This document shows, in pieces, positions 47,918 through 57,033 of a stretch of DNA of 64,000 bases. The first letter of the stretch is position 1, and each line of letters starts with the position of its first letter. Source of the stretch: Ramlibacter sp. PS4R-6 (lineage in GTDB: Bacteria > Pseudomonadota > Gammaproteobacteria > Burkholderiales > Burkholderiaceae_C); assembly GCF_037572775.1 (NCBI RefSeq), contig NZ_JBBHKA010000001.1, positions 124,001 through 188,000 on the forward strand, given 5' to 3'. A program made the position numbers and the translations under genes. The notes below the pieces were generated by a model that was not told the origin of the DNA, did no database searches, and worked only from the letters and a program-made list of their open reading frames with translations.

Positions 47918-48385
47918 ATGAGCACCATCACCGAAGGCACGGCCGGAGCCCCGGCGGCGCGGCGCCTCGACCAGCTGCTGGCGCACTACGGCGAGAGCCA
48001 TCGCAACGCCACCAACACCGCGATCCACTGCGTGGCGGTGCCGCTGATCATGGTCAGCCTCATTGGCCTGCTGTACGCGCTGCACCCGTGGGTCGCTTAC
48101 GGCTTCCTCGCCCTGAGCATGGTCTATTACGTGCGCCTGGGCTCCGTGCCCTTCCTGGCTGCGATGGTGGTCAGTGGCGCGCTGACGATCGTGATCGTGC
48201 AGGCGCTCGGCGCCGATGTGCTGCCGGTGTCGGTCGCGGTGTTCGTGGTGGCCTGGATCGCCCAGTTCATCGGCCACAAGATCGAAGGCAGGAAGCCCTC
48301 GTTCTTCGAGGACCTGCAGTACCTGCTGGTGGGCCCGCTGTTCGTGGCGGCCAAGCTGTTCAACAAGCTCGGCCTGCGCTACTGA
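47918..48385 (+). CDS. DUF962 (Mpo1-like) membrane protein, second copy
   Basis: 155 residues from the ATG at 47918 with AAAGGAG six bases upstream. The N-terminal family motif RRLDQLLAHYGESHRNATNT leads into four predicted membrane segments, with AQFIGHKIEGRKPSFFEDLQ carrying the conserved G-H-x-x-E-x-x-x-P. It is longer than the copy at 2016-2342 and closer to the standard family form. The bacterial function is unknown. Confidence 0.85.
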   Translation: MSTITEGTAGAPAARRLDQLLAHYGESHRNATNTAIHCVAVPLIMVSLIGLLYALHPWVAYGFLALSMVYYVRLGSVPFLAAMVVSGALTIVIVQALGADVLPVSVAVFVVAWIAQFIGHKIEGRKPSFFEDLQYLLVGPLFVAAKLFNKLGLRY

Positions 48386-48388
48386 GCG

Positions 48389-48850
48389 CTACGGCGAGTT
48401 CGGCGGCACGCCGCCAGGCTGGTGCACCAGCTCGGCCGGCACGCCCAGCAGCGACTTCGGCGCGCCCTCGGTGTTGTCGTTGGCCTGGAACCAGATCCCG
48501 GCGAAGTGCGTGTGCTCCAGGATGATCGAGGCGTCCACGACCTTGCGGATCCGCGCGTCGATGACCGGCATGTTCTGCAGCAGCACGGGCGTCAGCACCG
48601 AGTCCCACTTCAGGATGCGCACGTAGCCGGCGAAGGCCGACAGGCCACTGGGCCCGACGCCCGCCCGCTTGACCCCCACCTCGATGCTGTCCGGCGGCAC
48701 CAGCATGCGCCGCAGGCAGTCCACGATGATACGAAGGTAGTAATTCTCGATGTCGCTGTGGCTCAGCTCCGAGGACAGGTGCGACGGCTGAGCAGGCGAC
48801 TGGGCGGGTTCTTCCTTCTTGGCGAAGACCCGGTTGATGATGGTTTTCAT
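48389..48850 (-). CDS. Hypothetical protein divergent from rpoH
   Basis: 153 residues from the ATG at 48850, with GGAGGG just upstream. I do not recognise a family. No signal peptide. Visible segments are ELSHSDIENYYLRIIVDCLR, PPDSIEVGVKRAGVGPSGLS, AFAGYVRILKWDSVLTPVLL and VIDARIRKVVDASIILEHTH. Its start lies about 150 bases from the CIRCE element on the other side of rpoH, so co-regulation is possible. It is convergent with the DUF962 gene, three bases apart. Confidence 0.7.
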   Translation of the reverse strand: MKTIINRVFAKKEEPAQSPAQPSHLSSELSHSDIENYYLRIIVDCLRRMLVPPDSIEVGVKRAGVGPSGLSAFAGYVRILKWDSVLTPVLLQNMPVIDARIRKVVDASIILEHTHFAGIWFQANDNTEGAPKSLLGVPAELVHQPGGVPPNSP

Positions 48851-48999
48851 GACCCTCCTGGCCCGCACGGGCCATGCCGCGCTTGTTACTTCCTGTTGCG
48901 GTGATGCTAGCCCAAGCGCTGGGAAAAGCCACAATCCACCCACAACTCGGCGGCCCGGGTTTTCCCGGACCGTATCCGGCCATGGACGGAACTCCGGCC

Positions 49000-49026
49000 T
49001 TAGCACTCACTCCAAGAGAGTGCTAA
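49000..49026. promoter_or_regulatory. CIRCE element (HrcA operator) upstream of rpoH
   Basis: TTAGCACTC - 9 bases - GAGTGCTAA, a perfect match to the CIRCE consensus. An extended -10 (TG-C-TAACAT, hexamer 49024-49029) overlaps its right arm, so HrcA binding would block the promoter. It lies 41 bases before the rpoH start. The region 48851-48999 to its left shows nothing else I can name. Confidence 0.95.
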
Positions 49027-49067
49027 CATGGCGTTGAAACGCTCCATATATGAAAGGAGTTTCTGGA

Positions 49068-50006
49068 ATGTCCCAACCTCTGGCTGCCCCCGGCAACACC
49101 ACGGCCCTGGCAATGGCCAACCCGTGGGCGGTGGTCCCCTCGCTGGGCAACCTGGACGCCTACATCTCGGCGGTGAACCGCCTCCCCATGCTCACGCTGG
49201 AGGAGGAGCAGGACTTCGCCCGGCGGCTGCGCAACGACAACGACCTGGAAGCGGCCGGGAAGCTCGTGCTGTCCCACCTGCGCCTGGTGGTTTCGGTCTC
49301 GCGCAAGTACCTGGGCTACGGCCTGCCCCACGGCGACCTGATCCAGGAAGGCAACATCGGCCTGATGAAGGCCGTCAAGCGCTTCGACCCCGACCAGGGC
49401 GTGCGCCTGGTGAGCTACGCGCTGCACTGGATCCGCGCCGAGATCCACGAGTACATCCTGAAGAACTGGCGCATGGTCAAGGTCGCGACGACCAAGGCCC
49501 AGCGCAAGCTGTTCTTCAACCTGCGTTCGATGAAGCAGGGCTTCAAGGACGAGGAAGACGCGCAGACCCACCGCGACACGCTGACCGACGCGCAGATCGA
49601 GGTGATGGCGCGCGAGCTGAACGTCAAGCGCGAGGAAGTCATCGAGATGGAAACGCGCATGGCCGGCGGCGACGTGCTGCTGGACCCCACGCCGACCGAT
49701 GACGGCGAGCAGGCTTTCGGCCCGATCGCCTACCTGGCCGACGCCTCGCACGAGCCGACGGCCATGATCGAGTCGCGCCAGCGCGACGTGATGGCCACCG
49801 ACGGCATCGCCGCGGCCCTCGAGGAGCTCGACCCGCGCAGCCGCCGCATCGTCGAGGAGCGCTGGCTGAAGGTGAACGACGACGGCTCCGGCGGCATGAC
49901 GCTGCACGAGCTGGCCGACGAATACGGCGTGAGCGCCGAGCGCATTCGCCAGATCGAGTCGGCCGCGATGAAGAAGATGAAGAAGGCGCTGGCCGCATAC
50001 GCGTAA
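49068..50006 (+). CDS. rpoH: RNA polymerase heat-shock sigma factor RpoH
   Basis: 312 residues from the ATG at 49068, with AAAGGAG eight bases upstream; the in-frame ATG at 49050 would start before the ribosome binding site. Region 2 is LRLVVSVSRKYLGYGLPHGD and LIQEGNIGLMKAVKRFDPDQ. The RpoH box, diagnostic against other group 2-3 sigmas, is QRKLFFNLRSMKQ. The region 4.2 helix-turn-helix is TLHELADEYGVSAERIRQIE. A CIRCE element in its promoter puts it under HrcA. Confidence 0.97.
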   Translation: MSQPLAAPGNTTALAMANPWAVVPSLGNLDAYISAVNRLPMLTLEEEQDFARRLRNDNDLEAAGKLVLSHLRLVVSVSRKYLGYGLPHGDLIQEGNIGLMKAVKRFDPDQGVRLVSYALHWIRAEIHEYILKNWRMVKVATTKAQRKLFFNLRSMKQGFKDEEDAQTHRDTLTDAQIEVMARELNVKREEVIEMETRMAGGDVLLDPTPTDDGEQAFGPIAYLADASHEPTAMIESRQRDVMATDGIAAALEELDPRSRRIVEERWLKVNDDGSGGMTLHELADEYGVSAERIRQIESAAMKKMKKALAAYA

Positions 50007-50033
50007 GCTCACTTGCAGGCGCTCCGCTGCCTG

Positions 50034-50060
50034 GGCCCGGTGTCAAAGCCGGGCCTTTTT
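50034..50060 (+). terminator. rpoH terminator 1
   Basis: GGCCCGG and CCGGGCC arms (50034-50040, 50049-50055) with an 8-base loop, followed by TTTTT. Confidence 0.85.
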
Positions 50061-50070
50061 GCTTCGCAAG

Positions 50071-50103
50071 AGACCCGGCAAACCCGGGTCTTTTTCTTTT
50101 TTT
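50071..50103 (+). terminator. rpoH terminator 2
   Basis: AGACCCGG and CCGGGTCT arms (50071-50078, 50084-50091), loop CAAAC, followed by a 12-base T-rich tract. It is the second of two tandem terminators before the GTG-started membrane gene. Confidence 0.85.
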
Positions 50104-50120
50104 GCTGCAACAATCGGCGC

Positions 50121-51857
50121 GTGAGGGGACGGACTTCGATCGCCGCGCGCATCGTGGCGCTGTTGCTGCTGCTCGTCGCGGGCTGGGCCGGGGCGCAGGA
50201 GCCTGCTCGCGCCGTCCCCGCGCCCGCGCCGATCATCCTCGGCAGCGAAGGGCCCGGCATCCCGCTGACCGGGCGCGCGCGCTTCTACATCGACACCACG
50301 CACAAGGCGACACCCGACGCGCTCGAAGCCGCCGGCGACGCGATCCCCTGGCGCTTGCGCGAGGCCGGCACGAGCTACCGGATCGACGGCGCCGCGCTCT
50401 GGTTCCAGTTCGACGCCCTGACACCGGCCGGCGCGCGCTGGTTCGCCGAAGTGGGATCCTCGGGCGTGGACCGCGTGCAGTTCTTCTGGCGCGGGCCGAA
50501 CGGCGCCTGGGTGATGCAGGAAGCCGGCGACACGCGTCCGGTGTCGGAATGGCCCCTGCCCGGCCGCCTGCCCACGTTCGAACTGTCGGGCCGCACCGAC
50601 AAGCCGGTGCGCTACTGGCTGCGCATCGAACACGAGCGCGTGGACTTCGCATCGCCGCTGGGGCTGTACGACCAGTCGGTCCTGTTCGCCTCGCGCGAGG
50701 CCGAGCAGTTCCTGTTGGGTGGCTATTTCAGCCTCGCGGTCCTGATCGCGCTCGTGTCCATCGGCAACGCCGTCTTCTACCGCGACCGCAACTTCGGCGT
50801 GTACGCGGTGTACGTGATCGCGCTCGCGGCCGGGCAGCTCGCTTACCTGGGCGTGGGGGCGCAGCACCTGTGGGATCACGCGCTCAAGTGGAACGAGATG
50901 GCGTCGTTCGTGCTGCCGGGCGTGTCCGCGGCGGCTGCCTTGTGGTTCACGCGCACGGTGACCGAGCCCCGGCGCTACTCGCGCGCCCTGGACCTCATGG
51001 TGTGGGCCGTCATCGCGGCGCTGCTGTCGGCCGTGGCCCTCGACGTCGTGCTGGCCTCCCGGCTGTCGCTGTTCGTCGTGGTGCTGCTGGCCAGCATCGC
51101 GCTGGTGATCGTCGCCGTTCTGATCGGCGTCGTCTGGGTGCAGGGCGACGATCCCTACGTGCAGCTGATCGCGTTGGGCTTCCTGCCGGTGCTGGTGATG
51201 GCCGTCTTCCCGATCCTGCGCGGCTTCAACCTGATCCCGATCTCGCCGTGGACGCGCTATGGCGTCTCGATCGGCGCGGCGCTGGAGATGCCGATCCTCT
51301 TCTACGCGCTGAGCGTGCGCGCCAACCGCCGCCGCGAGGCGACGGTGCGGGCGGCCGGCCTGACACGCAACGACACGCTCACGGGCCTGGCGCACACGCG
51401 CACCTTCCTGCAACGGCTGGAGGGCGCGCTGCAGCGCTGCGCCACGCTCAAGCACGCGTGCGGCCTGCTCACGGTGAAGATCGCCAACTACGAATCCATC
51501 ATGGCCGAGTACGGGCGCGACGCCGCGGAGCGCGCGCTGGTGGTCGCAGCCTCGCTGCTGCGCGGCGTCGCCGCCGACACCGACATGGCCGCGCGCGTGG
51601 GCGACCACCACTTCGCGCTGCTGCTGGAAGGGCCGGCCACCCCGCAGGATGCGGCCAGCCGCGCGCAGCAGTTGGTGGCCAGCGGCCTGCGCGAGTCGGA
51701 CGCGTTGCCCAACGGCCTGCTGATCAAGTTCCAGGTGGCCGCCGCCCTGCTGCCCGACCGGCAGCTCGACGCCGGCGGCAGCCTCGACTGGCTGCTGGAG
51801 GGCGTGAATTCGATCCGGCCCGACGCACGCAAGCTGATCCGGCCCCTGAATTTCTAG
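50121..51857 (+). CDS. 7TMR-DISM membrane protein with degenerate GGDEF domain
   Basis: 578 residues from a GTG at 50121. A signal segment (IAARIVALLLLLVAGWAGAQ) precedes an extracytoplasmic 7TMR-DISMED2-like beta domain (ALWFQFDALTPAGARWFAEV), seven membrane segments from about residue 200 to 400, and a cytoplasmic GGDEF-like domain (NDTLTGLAHTRTFLQRLEGA). The active-site loop is RVGDHHFALLLEG instead of RxGGDEFxxLL, so cyclase activity is doubtful; it may bind GTP or signal by contact. The start has no Shine-Dalgarno; AACAAT lies six bases upstream. Confidence 0.82.
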   Translation: MRGRTSIAARIVALLLLLVAGWAGAQEPARAVPAPAPIILGSEGPGIPLTGRARFYIDTTHKATPDALEAAGDAIPWRLREAGTSYRIDGAALWFQFDALTPAGARWFAEVGSSGVDRVQFFWRGPNGAWVMQEAGDTRPVSEWPLPGRLPTFELSGRTDKPVRYWLRIEHERVDFASPLGLYDQSVLFASREAEQFLLGGYFSLAVLIALVSIGNAVFYRDRNFGVYAVYVIALAAGQLAYLGVGAQHLWDHALKWNEMASFVLPGVSAAAALWFTRTVTEPRRYSRALDLMVWAVIAALLSAVALDVVLASRLSLFVVVLLASIALVIVAVLIGVVWVQGDDPYVQLIALGFLPVLVMAVFPILRGFNLIPISPWTRYGVSIGAALEMPILFYALSVRANRRREATVRAAGLTRNDTLTGLAHTRTFLQRLEGALQRCATLKHACGLLTVKIANYESIMAEYGRDAAERALVVAASLLRGVAADTDMAARVGDHHFALLLEGPATPQDAASRAQQLVASGLRESDALPNGLLIKFQVAAALLPDRQLDAGGSLDWLLEGVNSIRPDARKLIRPLNF

Positions 51858-51896
51858 GGCAGTACCATCGAACATTTGGACGAAAGCATTTCCGCC

Positions 51897-52886
51897 ATGA
51901 CCGCTTCCCTTGACCGCCGCACCCTGCTCGCAGCGGGCGCCGCGTCGCTCGCCGTCCCCGCTTTCGCGCAGAAGGCGGCAGCGCCCGCCTGGCCCACGAA
52001 GACCGTGCGCATCCTCGTCGGCTTTCCCGGCGGGTCCACGCCGGACCTGGTGGCGCGCACGATCGCCGAGCCGCTGTCGAAGGCGCTCAGCCAGCCGGTG
52101 ATCGTCGAGAACAAGCCGGGCGCCGCGGGCAACATCGCCGCCGACCAGGTGGCCAAGGCCAGCGACGACCACACCCTCGGCGTGATGATCAACGGCAACA
52201 TGACCATCGCGAAGCTGCTCAATCCCGCGACGCCGTACGACCCGCTGAAGGACCTCGCGCCGATCAGCCTCGTCGGCACGGCGCCGCTGCTGCTCACAGC
52301 CGGCACCGGCGTGCCGTTCACCAACGCGCAGGACTTCTTCGCCGCCGCGCGCACCGCGGGTAACAAGTGGAGCTACGGCTCGCCCGGTGTAGGCACCGTG
52401 GGCCACATCGGCATGGAGCTGCTGAAGACGAAGGCCGGTATCGACCCCGTGCATGTGCCCTACCCCGGCAACCCGCAGGTGATCAACGCGATGATCGCGG
52501 GGCAGATCCAGCTGGCGCTGCTGCCGCCGGGCCTGGCCGCGCAGCAGGTCCGCGCGGGCAAGCTCAAGGCCGTCGGCGTCACGTCCAGCGGCCGCAGCTC
52601 GCTGGTGCCCGAGTACCCCAGCCTCGACGAGCAAGGCGTCACGCGCGGCTTCCAGCTGGAGATCTGGACGGCCGTTGCGGCGCCCGCGAGCCTGCCGAAG
52701 GCCGTCGTGGCGAAGCTGTCCGCGTTGATCAGCGAGATCGCGCGGACGCCCGAAGTGCGCCAGAAGCTCTTCGCGCAAGGCTGGCAGGTGGCCGGCACGT
52801 CGTCCGAGGGCCTGGCCAACCGCATCAAGCAGGACACGGCGCTGCTCGGCGACGTGATCCGTACCCGCGGCATCAAAGCCGAGTAG
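51897..52886 (+). CDS. Tripartite tricarboxylate transporter receptor (Bug family), third copy
   Basis: 329 residues from the ATG at 51897 with a twin-arginine-like signal (LDRRTLLAAGAASLAVPAFA). Bug landmarks: WPTKTVRILVGFPGGSTPDL, VENKPGAAGNIAADQVAKAS, WSYGSPGVGTVGHIGMELLK, and HVPYPGNPQVINAMIAGQIQ. It stands alone, with no TctAB or catabolic gene adjacent; the ligand is unknown. Confidence 0.9.
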   Translation: MTASLDRRTLLAAGAASLAVPAFAQKAAAPAWPTKTVRILVGFPGGSTPDLVARTIAEPLSKALSQPVIVENKPGAAGNIAADQVAKASDDHTLGVMINGNMTIAKLLNPATPYDPLKDLAPISLVGTAPLLLTAGTGVPFTNAQDFFAAARTAGNKWSYGSPGVGTVGHIGMELLKTKAGIDPVHVPYPGNPQVINAMIAGQIQLALLPPGLAAQQVRAGKLKAVGVTSSGRSSLVPEYPSLDEQGVTRGFQLEIWTAVAAPASLPKAVVAKLSALISEIARTPEVRQKLFAQGWQVAGTSSEGLANRIKQDTALLGDVIRTRGIKAE

Positions 52887-52888
52887 CG

Positions 52889-53695
52889 CTACTTCATCGA
52901 CCGCCGGGCGCGGCGCACGATGTACGCCGTCTCGGGCGTGCGCGACTCGCGCTCCCACCGCGCGCACACCTGCTCGACCCACTCGGGCTGCGTCTTGCTC
53001 GCGTCGTTGAGCCAGTTGGCGACCGAGTTGCGCACGTAGAGGCTGGCGTCGGCCTTCAGCGGCTCCAGCAGCTCGATCGCGCGCCAGGGCTCGCGCTTGA
53101 GCGACTCGATCTGCGCGCACCACACGCCGCGCGGGCGCGTGAGCTCGGAGGCGAAGCGGCGGATGTTGGCGTCGGCATCGGCGACCCACGGCCGCAGCAG
53201 CGGCACGGCCGTGTCGACGCCACCGGCGACTTCGTCGCGCACGGCCATCCAGGCGATCTCGCGCACGCCGAAATGCGGGTCGGCGGCGAAGCGCCGCACC
53301 GACCGCAGCTTCTGCGCCAGTGGCATGCGCGCGAACATCACCCACTGCGCCGCCCACGAACGCGCGATGTCGCTCGGGTGCGTGGCCAGCGCGTGCGCGA
53401 TGCGGTCGCGCCCGGCGAGGGGCTCGACGATGTCGAAGAACGCACGCGCGACATGCTCGTGGCGCTTGACCTTGGGGAAGGCCTCGAGCATCGCCAGCGT
53501 GTCGGCCAGCCGCTCGTGCTGCGCATCGACGCCGATGTGGCCGGCCACCGTACGCGCGAACCGCGGCAGGTCGAGCGCGAGGAACTCGTTGAGGTTGGCC
53601 GTGGGGATGAGGCCGTCGTTGAGCGCCTCGAGCACCTCGGGCGGGATCCGCGCGATGGTCGGCGCGCCCTTGCGGCCGAGCAGGTGCTGGACCAT
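52889..53695 (-). CDS. HEAT-repeat DNA alkylation repair-like protein
   Basis: 268 residues, all helical, with HEAT-type pairs (FAADPHFGVREIAWMAVRDE, VADADANIRRFASELTRPRG, KADASLYVRNSVANWLNDAS, and KTQPEWVEQVCARWERES). This is the pattern of the AlkD-related COG4335 group annotated as DNA alkylation repair. Glycosylase activity is not proven for this branch. It is two bases beyond the end of sco on the same strand, so it may be read through from the oxidase-assembly operon. Convergent with the third Bug gene. Confidence 0.8.
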   Translation of the reverse strand: MVQHLLGRKGAPTIARIPPEVLEALNDGLIPTANLNEFLALDLPRFARTVAGHIGVDAQHERLADTLAMLEAFPKVKRHEHVARAFFDIVEPLAGRDRIAHALATHPSDIARSWAAQWVMFARMPLAQKLRSVRRFAADPHFGVREIAWMAVRDEVAGGVDTAVPLLRPWVADADANIRRFASELTRPRGVWCAQIESLKREPWRAIELLEPLKADASLYVRNSVANWLNDASKTQPEWVEQVCARWERESRTPETAYIVRRARRSMK

Positions 53696-53697
53696 CC

Positions 53698-54282
53698 CTA
53701 GGCGGCGTCGAGCAGCTTCTTGAAGTCGGCGGCCAGCACCTGCGGCCCGCTGCCGTAGCGCTCGTACAGGCGCAGCCGCCCCTGCATGTCGAAGACGTAG
53801 GTCGAGGCCGTGTGGTCCATCGTGTAGTTCTTCGCGTCGCCGCCTTCGGCCTTCTTGTAGTAGACCTTGAAGTCCTTGGCCACTTGTTCGAGCTGCTGCT
53901 CGTTGGGACGCAGCGCAAGGAAGGTTGCGTCGAAGTTGCCCATGTACGCCTTGAGGATGGGGGCCGTGTCGCGCGCCGGGTCCACGGTGACGAACACCAC
54001 CTGCAGCTGGTCACCCTGCGCGCCCAGCAGCTTCTTCGCTTCCGCGAGTTCGGCCATCGTCGTCGGGCACGCGTCGGGGCACTGCGTGTAGCCGAAGAAC
54101 AGGGCAACCAGTTTGCCCTTGAATTCCGCGAGCGCGCGCGGCTTGCCGTCGGCGTCGGGCAGGTTGAAGTCCTTGCCGTATGGCGCGCCGGTCACGTCGA
54201 CGCCGGCGAACTTCGGCTTCGACTCGGTGCAGGCGCTGGCCAGTGCAGCAGCTGCGGCGGCGAGGAGGTGGCGGCGGTTCAT
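53698..54282 (-). CDS. SCO1/SenC-type copper chaperone for cytochrome oxidase
   Basis: 194 residues with a lipoprotein-like N-terminus ([18 protein letters not shown]). The thioredoxin fold has the copper ligands C-x3-C in [20 protein letters not shown] and the histidine in [20 protein letters not shown]. Sco loads the CuA centre of subunit II. It overlaps ctaB by four bases (ATGA). The family name SenC is unrelated to the selenoneine gene senC at 46475. Confidence 0.93.
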   Translation of the reverse strand: MNRRHLLAAAAAALASACTESKPKFAGVDVTGAPYGKDFNLPDADGKPRALAEFKGKLVALFFGYTQCPDACPTTMAELAEAKKLLGAQGDQLQVVFVTVDPARDTAPILKAYMGNFDATFLALRPNEQQLEQVAKDFKVYYKKAEGGDAKNYTMDHTASTYVFDMQGRLRLYERYGSGPQVLAADFKKLLDAA

Positions 54283-55175
54283 ATGGGCAGGTAGTGGTCG
54301 ACCAGGAGCGCCGCGAACAGCAGGCTCAGGTGGATGAGGGAAAAGCGGAAGGTCTGGCGCGCGAGTGCGTCCGAGTAATCGCGCCACAGGCGAAAGCCAT
54401 ACCAGCAGAAGCCGGCGCTCAGCACGACTGCGGCGGCAAGATAGAACCATGAGCTCATGCCGTACGCGAACGGCATCAGGCAGGCCGCGAACAGCACGAA
54501 CGTGTACAGCAGCACCTGCAGCCGCGTGAACTCGTTGCCGTGCGTCACGGGCAGCATCGGCAGGCCGGACTTGCGGTAGTCCTCCACGCGGTACAGCGCC
54601 AGCGCCCAGAAGTGCGGCGGCGTCCACAGGAAGATGATGAGGAAGAGGATCAGCGCCTCGGGGCCCACGTCGCCGCGCAGCGCCGCCCAGCCCAGCACGG
54701 GCGGCATCGCGCCGGAGGCGCCGCCGATCACGATGTTCTGCGGGGTGAGCGGCTTGAGCACCACGGTGTAGATCACCGCATAGCCGACGAAGGTGGCGAA
54801 GGTGAGCCACATCGTCAGCGGGTTCACCCACTCGTGCAGGACCGCCGAGCCGATGCCGCACAGCACCGCGGCGAATGCGAGCGTCTGCCAGTCGGACAGC
54901 TCGCCCTTGGCCGTGGCGCGCCACGCCGTGCGCCGCATCTTGGCGTCGATGCTCTTCTCGACCAGGCAGTTGAAGACGGCGGCGGCGCCCGCCACCAGCC
55001 AGATGCCGAAACACGCGATGGCCATGGTGCGCAGGTCCGCAGGCGTCGGGATGCCGGGCACCGCGAGCACCATGCCGATCAGGGCGCAGAAGACGATCAG
55101 CTGCACCACGCGCGGCTTCGTCAGCGCATAGAACTGCGAGAAGCGCGATGCCGCCGGCGCGGCCACCGTGTTCAT
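54279..55175 (-). CDS. ctaB: Protoheme IX farnesyltransferase (heme O synthase)
   Basis: 298 residues, UbiA superfamily, about nine membrane segments. Motifs: [20 protein letters not shown], the first Asp-rich loop [20 protein letters not shown], and the second loop [20 protein letters not shown]. It farnesylates heme B to heme O, the substrate of CtaA. It overlaps ctaA and sco by four bases each, giving a tightly coupled block. Confidence 0.96.
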   Translation of the reverse strand: MNTVAAPAASRFSQFYALTKPRVVQLIVFCALIGMVLAVPGIPTPADLRTMAIACFGIWLVAGAAAVFNCLVEKSIDAKMRRTAWRATAKGELSDWQTLAFAAVLCGIGSAVLHEWVNPLTMWLTFATFVGYAVIYTVVLKPLTPQNIVIGGASGAMPPVLGWAALRGDVGPEALILFLIIFLWTPPHFWALALYRVEDYRKSGLPMLPVTHGNEFTRLQVLLYTFVLFAACLMPFAYGMSSWFYLAAAVVLSAGFCWYGFRLWRDYSDALARQTFRFSLIHLSLLFAALLVDHYLPI

Positions 55176-56314
55176 GCCGATGCCTCCCGCGCTGCGAGGG
55201 TGCGTTCGGGAACGGCGCGGCTCTCGCACGCGGCCCAGGTCAGCACGCCGACGAGCGCCGCCGCGCCGCCCGTGTGCAGCACCGCCGAGGCCAATGGCCA
55301 GTCGAAGACGACGTTCGCGAGGCCGGTGAGGAACTGCAGCACGGCCAGCATGGCCAGCCATTTCATCGGCCGGGCCAGCACGCCCGCGCGCCTGGCCTGC
55401 CACACGAGCGCCGCGATCGCCGCGAGGACGGCGTACGCAGCCAGGCGATGCACGTAGTGGATCGCGACCAAAGCGCCGAACTCGATGGGGTCGCCCGCGC
55501 CCGTGCGGCCCAGCGGCCGCCACAGCTCGAAGGCCTGGTCGACATTCATCGCCGGCCACCACGCGCCCTGGCATTTCGGGAAGCCGCCGCACGCCAGCAC
55601 CGCGTAGTTCGTGCTGACCCAGCCGCCCAGCGCAACCTGCAGCCAGACGAGCGCAAGGCACGCCAGCAGACCCATGCGCAGCGTCGGCGCCAGCGCGACG
55701 GGCTGCGCGCCCTGGCGCGCGTGTTCGTAAGCCACCGCCTGCCGCACCAGCAGCGCGATGAGCACCAGTCCGCCCAACAAATGCAGCGTGACGATGGACG
55801 GCTGCAGCTTCAGCGTGACCGTGAACGCACCGAAGGCGCCTTGCACGCAGACCCAGGCCAGCGTGACGGCGGGCCATGCGAGCGCCACCGCGGCGCCACG
55901 CTTTCGCTCGAGCCAGGTGGCGACCAGCAGGGTCACGATCAGCACGCCAACGCCCGTGGCGAAGTAGCGGTGCAGCATCTCGATCCACGCCTTGGTGTGC
56001 GTGACCGGGCCGCTCGGCATCTGCGCCTGCGCCTGCGCGATCTCGTGCGAGGCGCCGATGGGGCTGGCGTTACCGTAGCAGCCGGGCCAGTCGGGGCAGC
56101 CCAGGCCCGAATCCGTCAGGCGCGTGAACGCGCCGAACAGCACGAGGTCGAACGTGAGGAAGAGCGTGAGCAGCGTCAGTGCCTGCAGCCTTCGCGCGGC
56201 GCCGCCCTCGAGCTTGCGCAACCCCACCCACGCCAGCGGCCCGAGTGCGAGCGCCACGCCCATCGCCATGATATGGAGCGCGGGCGAGAAATCCCAAAGG
56301 GCTTGCGGCTGCAT
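55172..56314 (-). CDS. ctaA: Heme A synthase CtaA (COX15)
   Basis: 380 residues from the ATG at 56314 (a GTG at 56323, overlapping the previous stop as GTGA, is also possible). Eight membrane segments. Landmarks are [19 protein letters not shown], the heme-ligand region [32 protein letters not shown] and the second half [16 protein letters not shown]. It oxidises heme O to heme A, required by the caa3 oxidase encoded to the right. Confidence 0.95.
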   Translation of the reverse strand: MQPQALWDFSPALHIMAMGVALALGPLAWVGLRKLEGGAARRLQALTLLTLFLTFDLVLFGAFTRLTDSGLGCPDWPGCYGNASPIGASHEIAQAQAQMPSGPVTHTKAWIEMLHRYFATGVGVLIVTLLVATWLERKRGAAVALAWPAVTLAWVCVQGAFGAFTVTLKLQPSIVTLHLLGGLVLIALLVRQAVAYEHARQGAQPVALAPTLRMGLLACLALVWLQVALGGWVSTNYAVLACGGFPKCQGAWWPAMNVDQAFELWRPLGRTGAGDPIEFGALVAIHYVHRLAAYAVLAAIAALVWQARRAGVLARPMKWLAMLAVLQFLTGLANVVFDWPLASAVLHTGGAAALVGVLTWAACESRAVPERTLAAREASA

Positions 56315-56319
56315 CGCGT

Positions 56320-57033
56320 TCACCGCCCCGGCAGGTCCCACGACGCCGACGCGCGCAGCAGCCGCTCGAGGTCGCGCTTGATGGACTTGGCCGCCGCGGC
56401 GTCCGTCGCCGGCGGGAAGCGCATCATCCAGTTGCCTTGCGGGTCGACCACGTACAGGTGGTCGTGGAGCGACTGCCCGGGCGCGGCTTCGAGCCACTGC
56501 GCGAGCGGCTTCGCGTCGACGCGCAGCACGGTGGCTTGCGCGAGCGCGGGCAGCAGCTGCGGCCGCACCGTGGCCGCGTCGTCGACGAGCCACACCCAGT
56601 CGACACGCGCCTTGTCCTTGCCGAGCGACTCGCGCAGCTGCCGCTGCAGGTACAGGTGCTTCTCGCACGCGGCGTCGCAACTGCCGCCGGCCACGCTTAC
56701 CAACAGCCATTGGCCGCGCAGCGTCGACAGCTGCACCGGCTTGCCGTCGAGCGCCGTGGCCTGCGCCTGCGGGATCGTGCGCTGCGGGTCGATCAGTGCG
56801 CCGTAGCTCTTGTGCGACTGGGGGCGGATCACGTAGTACGTGACGTACGAGGCGACCACCGGCGCCGCGCACACCGCCAGCACCAGCAGCATCTTCAAGC
56901 GGCCGGTGGCCGTGCGGCGGCCGTCCTCCGCCGCGGCTTCCTGCGGCAGCGGCAGCGAATGCACCGTCAGCCCGAGCGGCTCATCGAGCAGGCCGGGCTT
57001 GGCGTCGAGGGGCGATGAACTGGAACCAGACAT
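56320..57033 (-). CDS. Membrane-anchored SCO-like thioredoxin-fold protein
   Basis: 237 residues from the ATG at 57033; the start is uncertain because it overlaps surf1 by 53 bases. A cytoplasmic Ser/Pro-rich stretch is followed by one membrane anchor (LLVLAVCAAPVVASYVTYYV) and a thioredoxin-like domain with C-x3-C in VAGGSCDAACEKHLYLQRQL. A histidine in QSLHDHLYVVDPQGNWMMRF aligns with the Sco copper histidine. It is probably a second copper or thiol chaperone for the oxidase. The gene is conserved in this spot in Comamonadaceae as far as I know. Confidence 0.78.
   Translation of the reverse strand: MSGSSSSPLDAKPGLLDEPLGLTVHSLPLPQEAAAEDGRRTATGRLKMLLVLAVCAAPVVASYVTYYVIRPQSHKSYGALIDPQRTIPQAQATALDGKPVQLSTLRGQWLLVSVAGGSCDAACEKHLYLQRQLRESLGKDKARVDWVWLVDDAATVRPQLLPALAQATVLRVDAKPLAQWLEAAPGQSLHDHLYVVDPQGNWMMRFPPATDAAAAKSIKRDLERLLRASASWDLPGR

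Noticed and set aside
49027..49050. Sigma-32 promoter (TTGAAA ... CCATAT) in front of rpoH
   Set aside because: The two boxes are only four bases apart, far short of the 11-16 needed.
50043..54107. Very long open frame (about 1350 codons) on the minus strand
   Set aside because: It runs antisense to the 7TMR gene, the third Bug gene and frames through the HEAT and sco genes; its translation is a low-complexity Arg/Ala/His-rich product of high GC.
53698..54282. Second senC gene
   Set aside because: SCO1/SenC is an old name for a copper chaperone family; the protein has the C-x3-C and His ligands of Sco and is unrelated to selenophosphate synthetase.
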